In this document: positions 16,633 to 25,189 of the stretch, in pieces
Layout of the letters: each line of letters opens with the position of its first letter
How positions within the stretch are numbered: position 1 is the stretch's first letter
Assembly (NCBI RefSeq): GCF_038087665.1
Contig: NZ_CP149925.1
Location: 2,976,870-3,040,869, forward strand
DNA: 64,000 nucleotides
From: Gallaecimonas sp. GXIMD4217
Lineage (GTDB): Bacteria; Pseudomonadota; Gammaproteobacteria; Enterobacterales; Gallaecimonadaceae
Direction of reading: 5' to 3'
Program-made: the position numbers and the translations under genes
The notes under the pieces: model-generated
Databases searched by the model: none
What the model saw: only the letters and a program-made list of their open reading frames with translations
What the model was told of the DNA's origin: nothing

Positions 16633-17181
16633 ATGAAGCACGGATTGCTGATCACCACCCTCATCATTGGCCTGGGCGGCTGTGCCATGAGCCCGGAGTA
16701 TTGCGCCACCTTGGACTGGCAAACTCAGGGTGAAGCCGATGGTGCCGACGGCCTCCCGGCACGGCCTGGGCACTGGCTGAACCAATGTTCAGCGCAAGAC
16801 GCCGAAGCAAGCGAACGGGCTTACCTGCTGGGCTGGGCAGCGGGCAATGCCAACTACTGCCAGCCGGATAACGGCTATAAGGTTGGCCGCAAGGGCCGTG
16901 AATATCTGGGCGTTTGCCAGGATGATTCCGCGGATGAGTTCCTCAGCCGCTATCGGGATGGCCACAGCACCTACCTGGGCTTTCGCATCCGCCAGCTAAG
17001 AGCCCAAATCAACCAGATCAACGAGGAATTCACGAAGAAGTACAACACCAGGCAGCCCTTCCAAAACGACCAGTTCAAGAAGACGCAGGGCACCAACAGT
17101 TGGCAAGGCGTTCGCATGAACAGGGAACGCTTGAAAAAAGAGCTGGCCAGGCTGGAAACGACCCTGGAAAGTTACAACTAA
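16633..17181 (+). CDS. DUF2799-family lipoprotein, paralogue 3
   Basis: A 182-residue lipoprotein (lipobox GLGGC, Cys17), MKHGLLITTLIIGLGGC, behind the same AAAGGAGC site as paralogue 2. All DUF2799 elements are present: YCATLDWQTQGEADGADG, HWLNQC, YLLGWAAGNANYCQPDNGY and YLGVCQ. The C-terminal 60 residues are a charged helix related to that of paralogue 2 (LTKKATTQQRF / FTKKYNTRQPF). It is complete where paralogue 2 is eroded, so it may have kept the ancestral role. Periplasmic, outer-membrane-anchored location is inferred; function unknown. Confidence 0.82.
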   Translation: MKHGLLITTLIIGLGGCAMSPEYCATLDWQTQGEADGADGLPARPGHWLNQCSAQDAEASERAYLLGWAAGNANYCQPDNGYKVGRKGREYLGVCQDDSADEFLSRYRDGHSTYLGFRIRQLRAQINQINEEFTKKYNTRQPFQNDQFKKTQGTNSWQGVRMNRERLKKELARLETTLESYN

Positions 17182-17196
17182 GCTTACGATTCCCAT

Positions 17197-17226
17197 AAAA
17201 AAGCCCGGCCAAGCCGGGCTTTTTCG
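17197..17226. terminator. Terminator between DUF2799 paralogue 3 and the M17 peptidase gene
   Basis: Perfect 8-bp stem AGCCCGGC/GCCGGGCT (17202-17209 with 17213-17220) with A-run before and T-run after, so it can serve both convergent genes. Confidence 0.85.
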
Positions 17227-18651
17227 TTATTGCAGCAGGCCGCCCTCGTCCAGCAGAGCGTGGACGCTGTAGCGCACCCCGAAGCCGGTGGTGTCGCCGG
17301 CCACCTGGGCCAGGCCGCCCTTGTGCTCGGCGGCGCTGAGATCCATGTGCACCCAGGGCACCCCGTCTTCCACGAAGCGGCTCAGGAAGCGGGCGGCGTC
17401 GATATGATCGCAGCTGGAGCCGGGGGCGCACTGCTTGACGTCGGCCACGTCGGACTTGATGTTGTCGTCATAGTCCTGGTCCAGGGGGAAGGGCCAGACC
17501 CGCTCGCCGGCCTCGCGGCCCAGGCGGATGAGGTCTTCCCGCCAGCCGTCCCGGTTGCAGAACACGCCGCTCTGGGCGGTACCCAGGGCGCGGATGCAGG
17601 AGCCGGTGAGGGTGGCGTAATCCATGACCAGGGCCGGCTTCTCGCGGCTGGCCAGGGTCAGGGTGTCGGCCAGCACCATGCGGCCCTCGGCGTCGGTGTC
17701 CACCACCTCGATGCGGGTGCCGTTCATGGCGGTGACCAGGTCATTGGCCTTGTAGGCCTTGGGGCCGATGTGGTTCTCGGCCAGGGCCAGCCAGCAGTCC
17801 AGCTCCAGCTCGGCGCCCAGGCGGCTCAGGGCCAGCAGGGTGCCCAGGGCCACGGCGCTGCCGCCCATGTCGCCGTGCATGCCGTACATGTGGCCGGAGA
17901 TCTTCAGGTTGTAGCCGCCGGTGTCATAGCACAGGCCCTTGCCCACCAGCGCCACCTTGCGCCCGGCGTTGGCGCCCTTGTAGCGCAGCCGCACTATGGC
18001 CGCCTCGTCGTTGTCGGAGCCCCGCACCACGGCCAGGAAGGCGCCGGCGCCCAGGCCGGCCAGCTTGGTCTGGTCGTAGACCTCCATCTGCCAGCCGTTT
18101 TCCCGGGCGAACTCGCTGAGCCAGTGCCGGTAGGTGGCCGGGGTCAGCTCGGAGCCCGGCAGCTCGGACAGATAGCGGGCCAGGCCGTTGCCCTCGGCCT
18201 CGGCCAGCAGGCGCCGGCCGTCCACCTCGGTGCCGCTGACCAGGAAGCGCTTGATGACGTGCCTGGCCTTGGCGTCCTTCTTGAAGCTGGGCATCTGCAC
18301 CTGGGCCGCCAGCAGGGCGGCCAGGGCCGCTTCCGCCAGGGCCCTGGCCTCGTCGGCCTCGAAGCCGCTGACCACCACCTTGAGGCTGGCCAGCTGCCAG
18401 TCGGCAAAGACGCCGGCCCAGGCGCGGGCAGCGCTCAGCCGCTCGAAGGCGCTCAAGCCGGCCTTGGGATGGGCCACCAGGGTCGGCACCTGGTCCACCA
18501 CCAGCCACTGCTTGGCCTCGGGCGCGCAGCCCTTGATGGCGGCCAGGCCGGCCAGCTCGGGAGCGGCGGCCTCGCTGCACAGGTGCAGCACGGCGTCGGC
18601 GGCGCCGTCTTCATGGCGGATCTCGATGCTGGGAAAACGGAACATCTGCAT
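17227..18651 (-). CDS. M17 leucyl aminopeptidase family protein
   Basis: A 474-residue cytosolic metallo-aminopeptidase. The M17 C-terminal catalytic domain is complete: VGKGLCYDTGGYNLK (metal and Lys ligands), MHGDMGGSA, and the signature VVDTDAEGRMVLADTL (family NTDAEGRLVLADAL, here with Asp for the first Asn). The N-terminal about 150 residues are the variable regulatory domain. It is PepA/PepB-like, but sequence alone does not separate them, so no symbol is given. Its final codons are duplicated at 16477-16495, upstream of DUF2799 paralogue 3. The start at 18651 gives MQMFRFPSIEI. Confidence 0.9.
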   Translation of the reverse strand: MQMFRFPSIEIRHEDGAADAVLHLCSEAAAPELAGLAAIKGCAPEAKQWLVVDQVPTLVAHPKAGLSAFERLSAARAWAGVFADWQLASLKVVVSGFEADEARALAEAALAALLAAQVQMPSFKKDAKARHVIKRFLVSGTEVDGRRLLAEAEGNGLARYLSELPGSELTPATYRHWLSEFARENGWQMEVYDQTKLAGLGAGAFLAVVRGSDNDEAAIVRLRYKGANAGRKVALVGKGLCYDTGGYNLKISGHMYGMHGDMGGSAVALGTLLALSRLGAELELDCWLALAENHIGPKAYKANDLVTAMNGTRIEVVDTDAEGRMVLADTLTLASREKPALVMDYATLTGSCIRALGTAQSGVFCNRDGWREDLIRLGREAGERVWPFPLDQDYDDNIKSDVADVKQCAPGSSCDHIDAARFLSRFVEDGVPWVHMDLSAAEHKGGLAQVAGDTTGFGVRYSVHALLDEGGLLQ

Positions 18652-18832
18652 GGAATTTTCCTGTTACGACAAATGCTTCCCAGTATAGCGCCGGGCCCGT
18701 GCCGTGACACCAGGCCCTCGATAGCGCCGTCATGACCGTTCAGCGCCCTGCCGCAGCAGATGCATCAGCACCGGCGCCAGCAGCAGGCCGAGCTGGATCG
18801 ACTGAAACCTTGATCTGGCACAGGCCCGCCTG

Positions 18833-18866
18833 TTGCAAAACAGCATTGAGAACCATTATCATTCGC
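18833..18866 (+). promoter_or_regulatory. Promoter with overlapping Fur box for the TonB-dependent receptor
   Basis: TTGCAA (18833-18838), 18-base spacer, TATCAT (18857-18862). A 19-bp Fur-like box GAGAACCATTATCATTCGC (18848-18866) overlaps the -10 and matches the classical consensus at 13 of 19 positions, so iron-replete Fur should block the promoter. Confidence 0.7.
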
Positions 18867-18895
18867 GCGTTTTCACATTGCCTTAAGGATCTGTC

Positions 18896-20950
18896 ATGGC
18901 GCGCTTTCCCCTTTCCCCCCTGATGCTGGCCCTGCTGGCCGGCCCGGCCCTGGCCACCCCGGACGAAACCGAAACCATCGAAGTGCGCGGCGAATGGCTG
19001 GGCGACTCCCGGGCCGAAGAGGTCAAGACCTACCCCGGCAACAGATCCGTCATCGACGGCGAGCAGCTTGAGCGCAGCGGCGTGCGCAGCCTGGACGCGG
19101 CCCTGCAGCAGGTTCCCGGCGTCAAGGTGCTGGACGAAACCGGCACCGGCGTGCTGCCGTCCATCGCCATCCGCGGCCTCAACGACTCCCGTTCCGGCCG
19201 CACCCAGGTGCTGCTGGACGGCGTACCCCTGGCCATGGCCCCCTACGGCCAGTTGGGCCTGTCGCTGTTCCCGGTGACCCTGCAGGCCATAGAGCGCATC
19301 GACGTGGTCCGGGGCGGCGCCGCCGTCCAGTACGGCCCCAACAACGTCGGCGGCGTGGTGAACCTGGTCAGCAGGCCCATCAACGACGAGCTGCTGCTGA
19401 GCCAGAAGACCACCTTCTTCGGCCACGGCAACAACCTCTGGGACAGCTACCTCAAGGCCGGCCAGACCTTCGACGGCGGCCACGGCCTGCAGCTGGAAGG
19501 CAACCTGGTCCAGGGCGACGGCTTCCGTGACCACAGCGACACCGACATCCAGAACTGGCTGCTCAAGGGCCGCCTGGACGGCGGCGAGCTGGGCCTGCTC
19601 AGCGCCAGCTTCCAGTACTACGACGCCGAGGTGGAGCTACCCGGCGCCCTGTCGGTGGACGCCTACGAGGCCGATCCCAGCCAGTCCCAGCGCGAGCTGG
19701 ACAGGTTCATCGGCGACACCCAGAGATGGACCCTGAAATACCAGAAGCAGCTGAACGCCTTCGGTCCCTTCGACTTCGGCGAGTTCAGCTGGGTGAACTT
19801 CGGCCAGAACAGCGATCGGGAATTCCGGTTCGGCTTCAACACCAACGCCGGCGAGACCTGGGATCCGGCCAAGCCCGAAAACGCCCTGCGCTCCTCGCCG
19901 CGCTCCTTCACCACCTGGGGCTCGGAGCCGCGCCTGAGCGGCTATATCGGTGGCGATGAACTCAACCAGCAATGGACCCTGGGCCTGCGCCACGTCAGCG
20001 AAGACATCAGCTACCTGTCCGATCAGCTGCTGCTGGCCGACCAGAGCTACAAGGTGAACCGGGACTGGCGCTTCGACGACAAGGCCTGGGCGGTCTACCT
20101 GTCCAACAGCCTGATGCTGCTGGATGACCGCCTGGTGATCACCCCGGGGGTGCGCTTCGAGAAGGTGACCATGGACTACAGCGACCTGGTGTCCGGCAAG
20201 GGCCAGCGCAACGAGAGCCGCGAATGGCTGCCGGGCCTGACCATCGGCCTCGAGGCCAGCGACGACTGGTTCTGGTACGCCAACGCCCAGAAGTCCCTGC
20301 GTCCGCCCCAGATCACCCAGATCACCCGGGAAGGGGACGTGGCCGCCGAGCTGAGCTGGAACTACGAGACCGGCCTGCGCTACCACCCCAGCGCCGCCAG
20401 CAGCCTGAGCCTGGGCCTGTACCGCATCGACTACGAGGATCAGGTGGAATTCGACCGCACCAGCTCCACCTTCAAGAATCTGGGCCAAACCCGTCACCAG
20501 GGTCTGGAGCTGGAAGGCTACTGGCAGCTGGGCGAGCTGCACCTGCACGGCGGCTACGCCTACCTGGATGCCGAGCAGCGCAGCGGCACCAACCAGGGCA
20601 AGCGGGTGCCCTTCGCCTCCCGGCACCAGCTGCTGTGGGACGCCAGCTACAGCCTGGACAGCGCCACCCTGGTCCTGTCCGGCTACTACTACAGCAAGGC
20701 CTACAGCGACGCCGCCAACAGCGAGGCGGAAAACGCCATCGCCTCGGTGGGCGCCCTGCCCTCCTACACGGTCTGGAACCTGGCCCTGAGCCAAGAGCTG
20801 AACCTGGCCGGCCGGGCGCTGACCCTGAGCCTGGCGGTGAACAACCTGTTCGACAAGGAATATTACTTCCGCGGCATCGACGTCAGCCCCTGGGGCCGCC
20901 AGAGCGCCCCGGGCCGGGCGGTCACCGCCGGCATCAAGTTGGCCCTGTAA
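18896..20950 (+). CDS. FecA-like TonB-dependent outer-membrane receptor
   Basis: A 684-residue receptor: signal peptide 1-20 (ending AGPALA), likely TonB box TETIEV near residues 23-28, plug domain with RGLNDSRSGRTQVLLDGVPL and RGGAAVQYGPNNVGGVVNLVS (the latter very FecA-like), then a long beta-barrel. FecA takes up ferric dicitrate; other carboxylate siderophores are possible. It lacks the extra N-terminal signalling domain of E. coli FecA (774 residues), and no fecI/fecR or ABC genes lie nearby, so it is controlled by Fur alone. The last residue is Leu rather than the usual Phe. No ribosome site stronger than AAGGATC before the ATG. Confidence 0.88.
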   Translation: MARFPLSPLMLALLAGPALATPDETETIEVRGEWLGDSRAEEVKTYPGNRSVIDGEQLERSGVRSLDAALQQVPGVKVLDETGTGVLPSIAIRGLNDSRSGRTQVLLDGVPLAMAPYGQLGLSLFPVTLQAIERIDVVRGGAAVQYGPNNVGGVVNLVSRPINDELLLSQKTTFFGHGNNLWDSYLKAGQTFDGGHGLQLEGNLVQGDGFRDHSDTDIQNWLLKGRLDGGELGLLSASFQYYDAEVELPGALSVDAYEADPSQSQRELDRFIGDTQRWTLKYQKQLNAFGPFDFGEFSWVNFGQNSDREFRFGFNTNAGETWDPAKPENALRSSPRSFTTWGSEPRLSGYIGGDELNQQWTLGLRHVSEDISYLSDQLLLADQSYKVNRDWRFDDKAWAVYLSNSLMLLDDRLVITPGVRFEKVTMDYSDLVSGKGQRNESREWLPGLTIGLEASDDWFWYANAQKSLRPPQITQITREGDVAAELSWNYETGLRYHPSAASSLSLGLYRIDYEDQVEFDRTSSTFKNLGQTRHQGLELEGYWQLGELHLHGGYAYLDAEQRSGTNQGKRVPFASRHQLLWDASYSLDSATLVLSGYYYSKAYSDAANSEAENAIASVGALPSYTVWNLALSQELNLAGRALTLSLAVNNLFDKEYYFRGIDVSPWGRQSAPGRAVTAGIKLAL

Positions 20951-20960
20951 GGGCACTACG

Positions 20961-20988
20961 ACAAGGCGCCCCTGGGGGCGCCTTTTTC
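20961..20988. terminator. Terminator between the receptor and the endonuclease-fold gene
   Basis: Stem AGGCGCCCC/GGGGCGCCT (20964-20972 with 20975-20983) followed by TTTTTCG; convergent genes on both sides. Confidence 0.8.
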
Positions 20989-20990
20989 GT

Positions 20991-22412
20991 TCAGGGGCGC
21001 TCGATGTCCAGCACCGCATCCACCCGGTGCGAGCCGCCCAGGCGGTGATAGAGGCGCAGCTGGATGTCGTCGTTGGCCAGGAAGGCCGCCGGCACAGTGA
21101 TGCTGAGCCGCAGCTTGTCCTCGCCGGTGACCGGCACCGGGATCCAGCCGCCGCTGTAGTCGCCGGGGCCGGCCTCGAAGGTACTGGCGTAGAGGTAGTA
21201 GCTCTGGGCGTCACTGAGCAGCTCGGCATGCTCGACATCGACGGTCAGCTGCAGGCCCTGCTCGTCCTCCCGGGACTCCACCAGCACCAGCTCCGGGTTC
21301 AGCACCAGGCCTTCGCTGAGCTGCTTCTTGCCAGCCTTGATACGGAAGCTGGCCAGGTACCAGAGGTGATCGGAGGGGAAGTCATGGCGGCCATAACGGG
21401 GCTCACCGTCCTGAACCAGGCGGCCCACATGGGGATCCCGTTGCCAGTCCAGATCCTGCTCGTAGCCGAAATAGGTGTGGAAGCGGGGCCCGACCCAGGC
21501 CACGCTGTCCAGGCGCAGAGCCTTGGCATCCCTGTTGTAGTAGATGAAATCGATCCTGTCCCTGTCGTCCAGGCCGCGGCCGCATTCGCGCTGGTAGGAC
21601 GGTCCCTGGGTCCAGCTGTCCTCCAGGCGGAAGGGCCAGCTGATGCCGGGATGGCTGACCGGATCCGGATAGAGGGCACGGTAGCTGTCGGTGAAGCCGG
21701 CCTGGCGAACGATGCGGTGGCTGGAAAAATCGTAGCTGACGTTCTTGTGGTCGAAGAGATCCGCCGTGGCCGCCGTCCAGTCGCTGCCCGTGGGTTCGTT
21801 GAAGTCACCGCCGATGATCACCGGCGCCCGCTTGTCGACCAGGGGTGCCAGGGCCTTCACCATCAGCCTGGCCTGGCGGGGCCGCAACGAGCTTTCGTTG
21901 GCCGCCTCGAGCTGCTCATCGCTGTAGGGCTGGCAGCCGGGCAGGGCCTGCCAGCTGGTGCCGTTACCGCCGCGGGCGAAATAGGCGGTGTAGCGGGTGT
22001 AGTCCAGGTGGTTGTTCCACAGCGTCACCAGGCGGCCGTGGACGTCGATGACGGCGCCGAGCTGGCCGCCGGGGGCCTCCGCCCCCAGATCGAATGTCTT
22101 CACTATGGGGTACCTGGACAGTATCCCCATGGAGCCCAGGTGCTGTGGCCCCTGCCAGTAATGCATGCCCAGGGCCTTGGCCAGTCGAGCCGTGGCGCCG
22201 TCCGCCTCCTGGGCCAGGATCACGTCCGCATCCAGGTGGCGCAGCTCTGCCAGCCCCTGGCGGAAGTAGTGGGGCTTGACGGCCAGATCGTGCCAGAGGT
22301 TGGCACTGAGCACCTTGAGGGTACGCTCCTGGCCGCCCTGGTTGGCCTGCTCCGGTTTGGCGTGGGCCGTACTCCCCAGGGCAACGGCCAGCAACAGCGG
22401 TAAGCTTTTCAT
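20991..22412 (-). CDS. Secreted endonuclease/exonuclease/phosphatase-fold protein with C-terminal beta domain
   Basis: A 473-residue protein with a signal peptide (MKSLPLLLAVALGSTAHA). Residues 30-345 hold the metal-dependent EEP fold: LSANLW, the metal-binding Glu in AQEADG, IIGGDFNEPTGSDW, RIDFIYY and the terminal SDHLWYLA. The insertion with two Cys (LPGCQPYS, YQRECGRG) could form a disulphide. The last 125 residues look like an extra beta-sandwich. EEP enzymes cleave DNA, RNA, phosphoinositides or sphingomyelin, so an extracellular or periplasmic nuclease or phosphoesterase is likely; the substrate cannot be chosen from sequence. Confidence 0.82.
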   Translation of the reverse strand: MKSLPLLLAVALGSTAHAKPEQANQGGQERTLKVLSANLWHDLAVKPHYFRQGLAELRHLDADVILAQEADGATARLAKALGMHYWQGPQHLGSMGILSRYPIVKTFDLGAEAPGGQLGAVIDVHGRLVTLWNNHLDYTRYTAYFARGGNGTSWQALPGCQPYSDEQLEAANESSLRPRQARLMVKALAPLVDKRAPVIIGGDFNEPTGSDWTAATADLFDHKNVSYDFSSHRIVRQAGFTDSYRALYPDPVSHPGISWPFRLEDSWTQGPSYQRECGRGLDDRDRIDFIYYNRDAKALRLDSVAWVGPRFHTYFGYEQDLDWQRDPHVGRLVQDGEPRYGRHDFPSDHLWYLASFRIKAGKKQLSEGLVLNPELVLVESREDEQGLQLTVDVEHAELLSDAQSYYLYASTFEAGPGDYSGGWIPVPVTGEDKLRLSITVPAAFLANDDIQLRLYHRLGGSHRVDAVLDIERP

Positions 22413-22530
22413 GCTCTTCCTTCTCTTCGTTTTAAACAGCCTGCCAAGCTAGAAAGCAGCCGTGACAGAACCATGAAGAGAAAATGAAACAAGGCGAAGC
22501 GAAGGCGCAGTGGGACGGGCCGCAGGAAAA

Positions 22531-22560
22531 TTGACCGCAGGGGACGCCCTGGCCTAGGGT
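22531..22560 (+). promoter_or_regulatory. Putative sigma-70 promoter of the Gly/Cys-tail protein
   Basis: TTGACC, 18-base spacer, TAGGGT, ending about 33 bases before the start codon. Confidence 0.4.
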
Positions 22561-22593
22561 AGGCCAAAAAACGATGCAAAGACGACGGTGCCC

Positions 22594-23217
22594 ATGTTGC
22601 TGCTGATCCCCCTCACCCTGGGACTCTTGCTTGCCACCCTGATCTGGCGCCAGCGGCTGCGCGGGCGCCGCGCCGCCTTTATCGACGACTACCGCTTCCC
22701 GCCCAATATCGTCCACAAGGTCAGGGACAGGTACCCGCACCTGGACGACGGCCAGCTCGAACTGGTCATGGAGGGGCTGCGCCACTACCTGCACCTGTGC
22801 CACGGCGCCGGGCGGCGCATGGTGGCCATGCCATCCCAGGCTGTGGATCTGGCCTGGCACGAATTCATCCTCTACACCCGCAACTACCAGCACTTCTGCC
22901 GCCGGGCCCTGGGTCGCTTCCTGCACCACACCCCGGCCGAGGCCATGCAGAGCCCCACCAGCGCCCAGGACGGCATCAAGACCGCCTGGCGGCTGGCCTG
23001 CCACCGCGAGGGCCTGGATCCCAAGGCGCCGAGCCGGCTGCCGCTGTTGTTCGCCCTGGACGCCGAGCTGGCCATAGAAGACGGTTTCCACTACCAGCTG
23101 GATTGCCGCCGCCATCCCGGCGGCGGCTATTGCGCCAGCCATATCGGCTGCGGTGGCGACGGCGGCAGCAGTTGTGGCGGCGACAGTGGCTGCGGCGGAG
23201 GCTGTGGCGGCGATTGA
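22594..23217 (+). CDS. Membrane-anchored protein with Gly/Cys-rich C-terminal tail
   Basis: About 207 residues. One N-terminal membrane segment (LLLIPLTLGLLLATLIW) is followed by a conserved-looking helical region with VDLAWHEFILYTRNYQHFCRRALGRFLHH, the D-xx-WH...Y...FC...HH pattern seen in glycine-rich-domain-type proteins. The last 45 residues are a repetitive Gly/Cys/Ser tail (CGGDGGSSCGGDSGCGGGC), with five Cys spaced by Gly, ending GGD. Metal binding or disulphide crosslinking of the tail is possible but unproven. An in-frame GTG at 22588 is an alternative start; neither has a strong ribosome site. The next gene follows in 41 bases and may be cotranscribed. Confidence 0.65.
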   Translation: MLLLIPLTLGLLLATLIWRQRLRGRRAAFIDDYRFPPNIVHKVRDRYPHLDDGQLELVMEGLRHYLHLCHGAGRRMVAMPSQAVDLAWHEFILYTRNYQHFCRRALGRFLHHTPAEAMQSPTSAQDGIKTAWRLACHREGLDPKAPSRLPLLFALDAELAIEDGFHYQLDCRRHPGGGYCASHIGCGGDGGSSCGGDSGCGGGCGGD

Positions 23218-23258
23218 GCCGGTCTACTATCTCTAGACAGCCTTGTGGAGGGGTAGCC

Positions 23259-23495
23259 ATGAACATCGACAAGATCCTCGAAGATCCCAGCCGCCGTTTC
23301 GAATCACCGGAAGCCGTCTGCGACGAAGAGGGCCTGACCCTGGAGCAGAAGATCCATATCCTGCGCCAATGGGAGTACGACGCCAGGGAGCTGGCCGTGG
23401 CCGAGGAGGAGAACATGGCCGGGGGCCCCGACTCCCGGCTGGATCGGATCCTGGCCGCCATACGCCGCCTGGAAAAGGAGCTGGGCCAGGGCTGA
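23259..23495 (+). CDS. Small conserved acidic protein of unknown function
   Basis: A 78-residue soluble protein. The core TLEQKIHILRQWEYDARELAV and the acidic EEENM resemble a small family found widely in proteobacteria next to unrelated genes, with no known role. A good ribosome site (GTGGAGGGG) stands seven bases before the ATG. It probably shares a transcript with the Gly/Cys-tail gene upstream. The C-terminal half is helical (LDRILAAIRRLEKELG). No metal or catalytic motifs are visible. Confidence 0.75.
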   Translation: MNIDKILEDPSRRFESPEAVCDEEGLTLEQKIHILRQWEYDARELAVAEEENMAGGPDSRLDRILAAIRRLEKELGQG

Positions 23496-23527
23496 GCCCC
23501 CTCGGCACCACGGCCTGGAAATATCCC

Positions 23528-23577
23528 TTGCCCTTTTCGATTACAGGCGTAATCTGAATGTATTACATCCGTAATCG
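23528..23577 (+). promoter_or_regulatory. Double BlaI-type operator with promoter
   Basis: Two dyads of the form GATTAC-4-GTAATC: 23539-23554 (perfect 6-bp arms) and 23562-23575 (5-bp arms), with centres 22 bp apart, i.e. two helical turns. A promoter TTGCCC-16-TAATCT (23528-23555) overlaps the first dyad. The downstream gene is a BlaI/MecI repressor, so autoregulation is the natural reading. Confidence 0.75.
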
Positions 23578-23588
23578 AAAGGGGAACC

Positions 23589-23966
23589 GTGGTGGCCGAC
23601 ATCAGCAATGCCGAATTCGAGGTACTGGAAGCACTCTGGGAAGGCGCCCCCGCCTCTGCCAACGAGGTGGTGGCGAGGCTGAGCCAGAAGAAACCCTGGC
23701 ACGAGAAGACCGTCAAGACCCTGCTCAACCGCCTGGTCAAGAAGGCAGCCATAGGTTTCGAGAAGGACCAGCGCCGCTATCTCTACTATCCCCTGATCGC
23801 CCGCGAGGACTACACCAGGCGGGAAAGCCGCACCCTGGTGGAGCGACTGTTCGGCGGCCGCCTCAGCCCCCTGGTGGCCGGCTTCGCCAGGGAGAAGGCG
23901 CTGAGCCGGGACGACATCGACGAACTCAAGGCCCTGATCAAGGACTGGGAGCAGCGCCATGACTGA
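23589..23966 (+). CDS. BlaI/MecI/CopY-family winged-helix repressor
   Basis: A 125-residue repressor with the family's N-terminal winged helix (ISNAEFEVLEALWEGAPASANEVVARL, then HEKTVKTLLNRLVKKAAIG) and a C-terminal dimerisation region. BlaI repressors dissociate after cleavage by a partner M56 protease, which is the next gene here and overlaps by eight bases. Starts with GTG (two consecutive GTG codons at 23589 and 23592) behind AAAGGGGAA. The double dyad immediately upstream is the likely binding site. No beta-lactamase or mec gene is near, so the regulon is unknown. Confidence 0.9.
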   Translation: MVADISNAEFEVLEALWEGAPASANEVVARLSQKKPWHEKTVKTLLNRLVKKAAIGFEKDQRRYLYYPLIAREDYTRRESRTLVERLFGGRLSPLVAGFAREKALSRDDIDELKALIKDWEQRHD

Positions 23967-25167
23967 CTGGCTGCTGGCCCAGAGCCTGCCCCTGAGCCTG
24001 GTCCTGGCCGGCCTGTTGCTGGCCCATTCGCGCCTGCTCGGGCTCATCGGCGCCCGCGCCCTCTACGGGCTCTGGTCGCTGGCGCCCCTGCTGCTGTCGC
24101 TGTCGCTGCTGCCCCTGGAAAGCACCGGCAGCCTGCCGCTGCAGCAGTACCTGGTGGTGGCCCAGGGGGCCATGACCACCCGGGCGGCGGCCGCCGGCGA
24201 CTGGTTGCACCTGGCCTGGCTGGCCGGCGCCCTGCTGTTGGGCAACTACTGGCTGCTGAGCCACTGGCACTTCCGGCAACAACTGGCAGCCACGCCCTGC
24301 CGGCAGCGACTGGCCGACCTGCCGAGCGGGCTGCGGCTCAAGGAAAGCCGGGCCCTGGCTGGCCCCGTGCTCAGTGGCCTGTTCCGGCCCACCCTGGTGC
24401 TGCCCGCCGACTTCCAGTCCCGCTACAGCCGCGCCCAGCAGGCACTGGTGATCCGCCACGAACTGTGCCATTTCCGCCGCGGCGATCTGTACTGGAACCT
24501 GCTGGCCCTGGCGGTGCTGCTGCTGTTCTGGTTCAACCCCCTTTGCTGGCTGGCCTACCGGCGCTACCGCCGGGACCAGGAGCTGGCCTGCGATGAAGCA
24601 GTACTGGCCCAGGAGGGCAAGGAAGGACGCCTTGACTATGGCAGGGCGCTGATAACCAGTCTGGAGGACGCCCGGGCCCCGGCCTTGGCCCACCTCCACT
24701 ACGCATCCAAGGAAACCATGATGGAACGACTCAAGCAACTGAAGAACAACAACAACCAAGCCAAGTGGAAGGGCCTGGCCGCCCTGGCCCTGGGGCTGAC
24801 CCTGGTCTCCGGCCTCAGCCAGGCCGCCATGAGCAAGGCCGATGGCATCCAGGCCGCACCCAAGCCCCAGTACCGCATCGAGCCCAAGTACCCGGTGGCC
24901 GCCGCCAAGGCCGGCACCGAAGGCTCGGTGGTGCTGGCCATCGACATCCAGCCGGACGGCAAGGTCACCAACGCCAAGGTGCTCAAATCCGTGCCGGCCG
25001 GCACCTTCGACCAGGCCGCCCTGGCCGCCGTGAAAAAGTGGCAATACCAGCCCAGCGCCAAGGGCCAAAAGGGCGTGCAGCTGCAGCTGGACTTCGCCAT
25101 GGGCCCGGACAGCCAGCACGAAAACCTGGTCGGCAAGGACAAGGAAAGGATCCGGGTCAAGAAGTAA
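23959..25167 (+). CDS. M56 (BlaR1-type) membrane metallopeptidase with C-terminal TonB domain
   Basis: A 402-residue membrane protein. Four hydrophobic segments (residues 5-30, 37-55, 82-100 and 178-200) surround the zinc motif HELCH (H167-H171); a distal Glu is expected in ELACDEAVL. After a last membrane segment (LAALALGLTLVSGLSQAAM, 272-290) comes a periplasmic TonB-like C-terminal domain (about 300-380: YPVAAAKAGTEGSVVLAIDI, WQYQPSA). BlaR1 normally has a penicillin-binding sensor there; here the TonB domain replaces it, so the signal is not predictable as beta-lactam. It should cleave the BlaI-type repressor encoded just before. Confidence 0.87.
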   Translation: MTDWLLAQSLPLSLVLAGLLLAHSRLLGLIGARALYGLWSLAPLLLSLSLLPLESTGSLPLQQYLVVAQGAMTTRAAAAGDWLHLAWLAGALLLGNYWLLSHWHFRQQLAATPCRQRLADLPSGLRLKESRALAGPVLSGLFRPTLVLPADFQSRYSRAQQALVIRHELCHFRRGDLYWNLLALAVLLLFWFNPLCWLAYRRYRRDQELACDEAVLAQEGKEGRLDYGRALITSLEDARAPALAHLHYASKETMMERLKQLKNNNNQAKWKGLAALALGLTLVSGLSQAAMSKADGIQAAPKPQYRIEPKYPVAAAKAGTEGSVVLAIDIQPDGKVTNAKVLKSVPAGTFDQAALAAVKKWQYQPSAKGQKGVQLQLDFAMGPDSQHENLVGKDKERIRVKK

Positions 25168-25189
25168 CAGCCAAGACCACCCTGGTACA

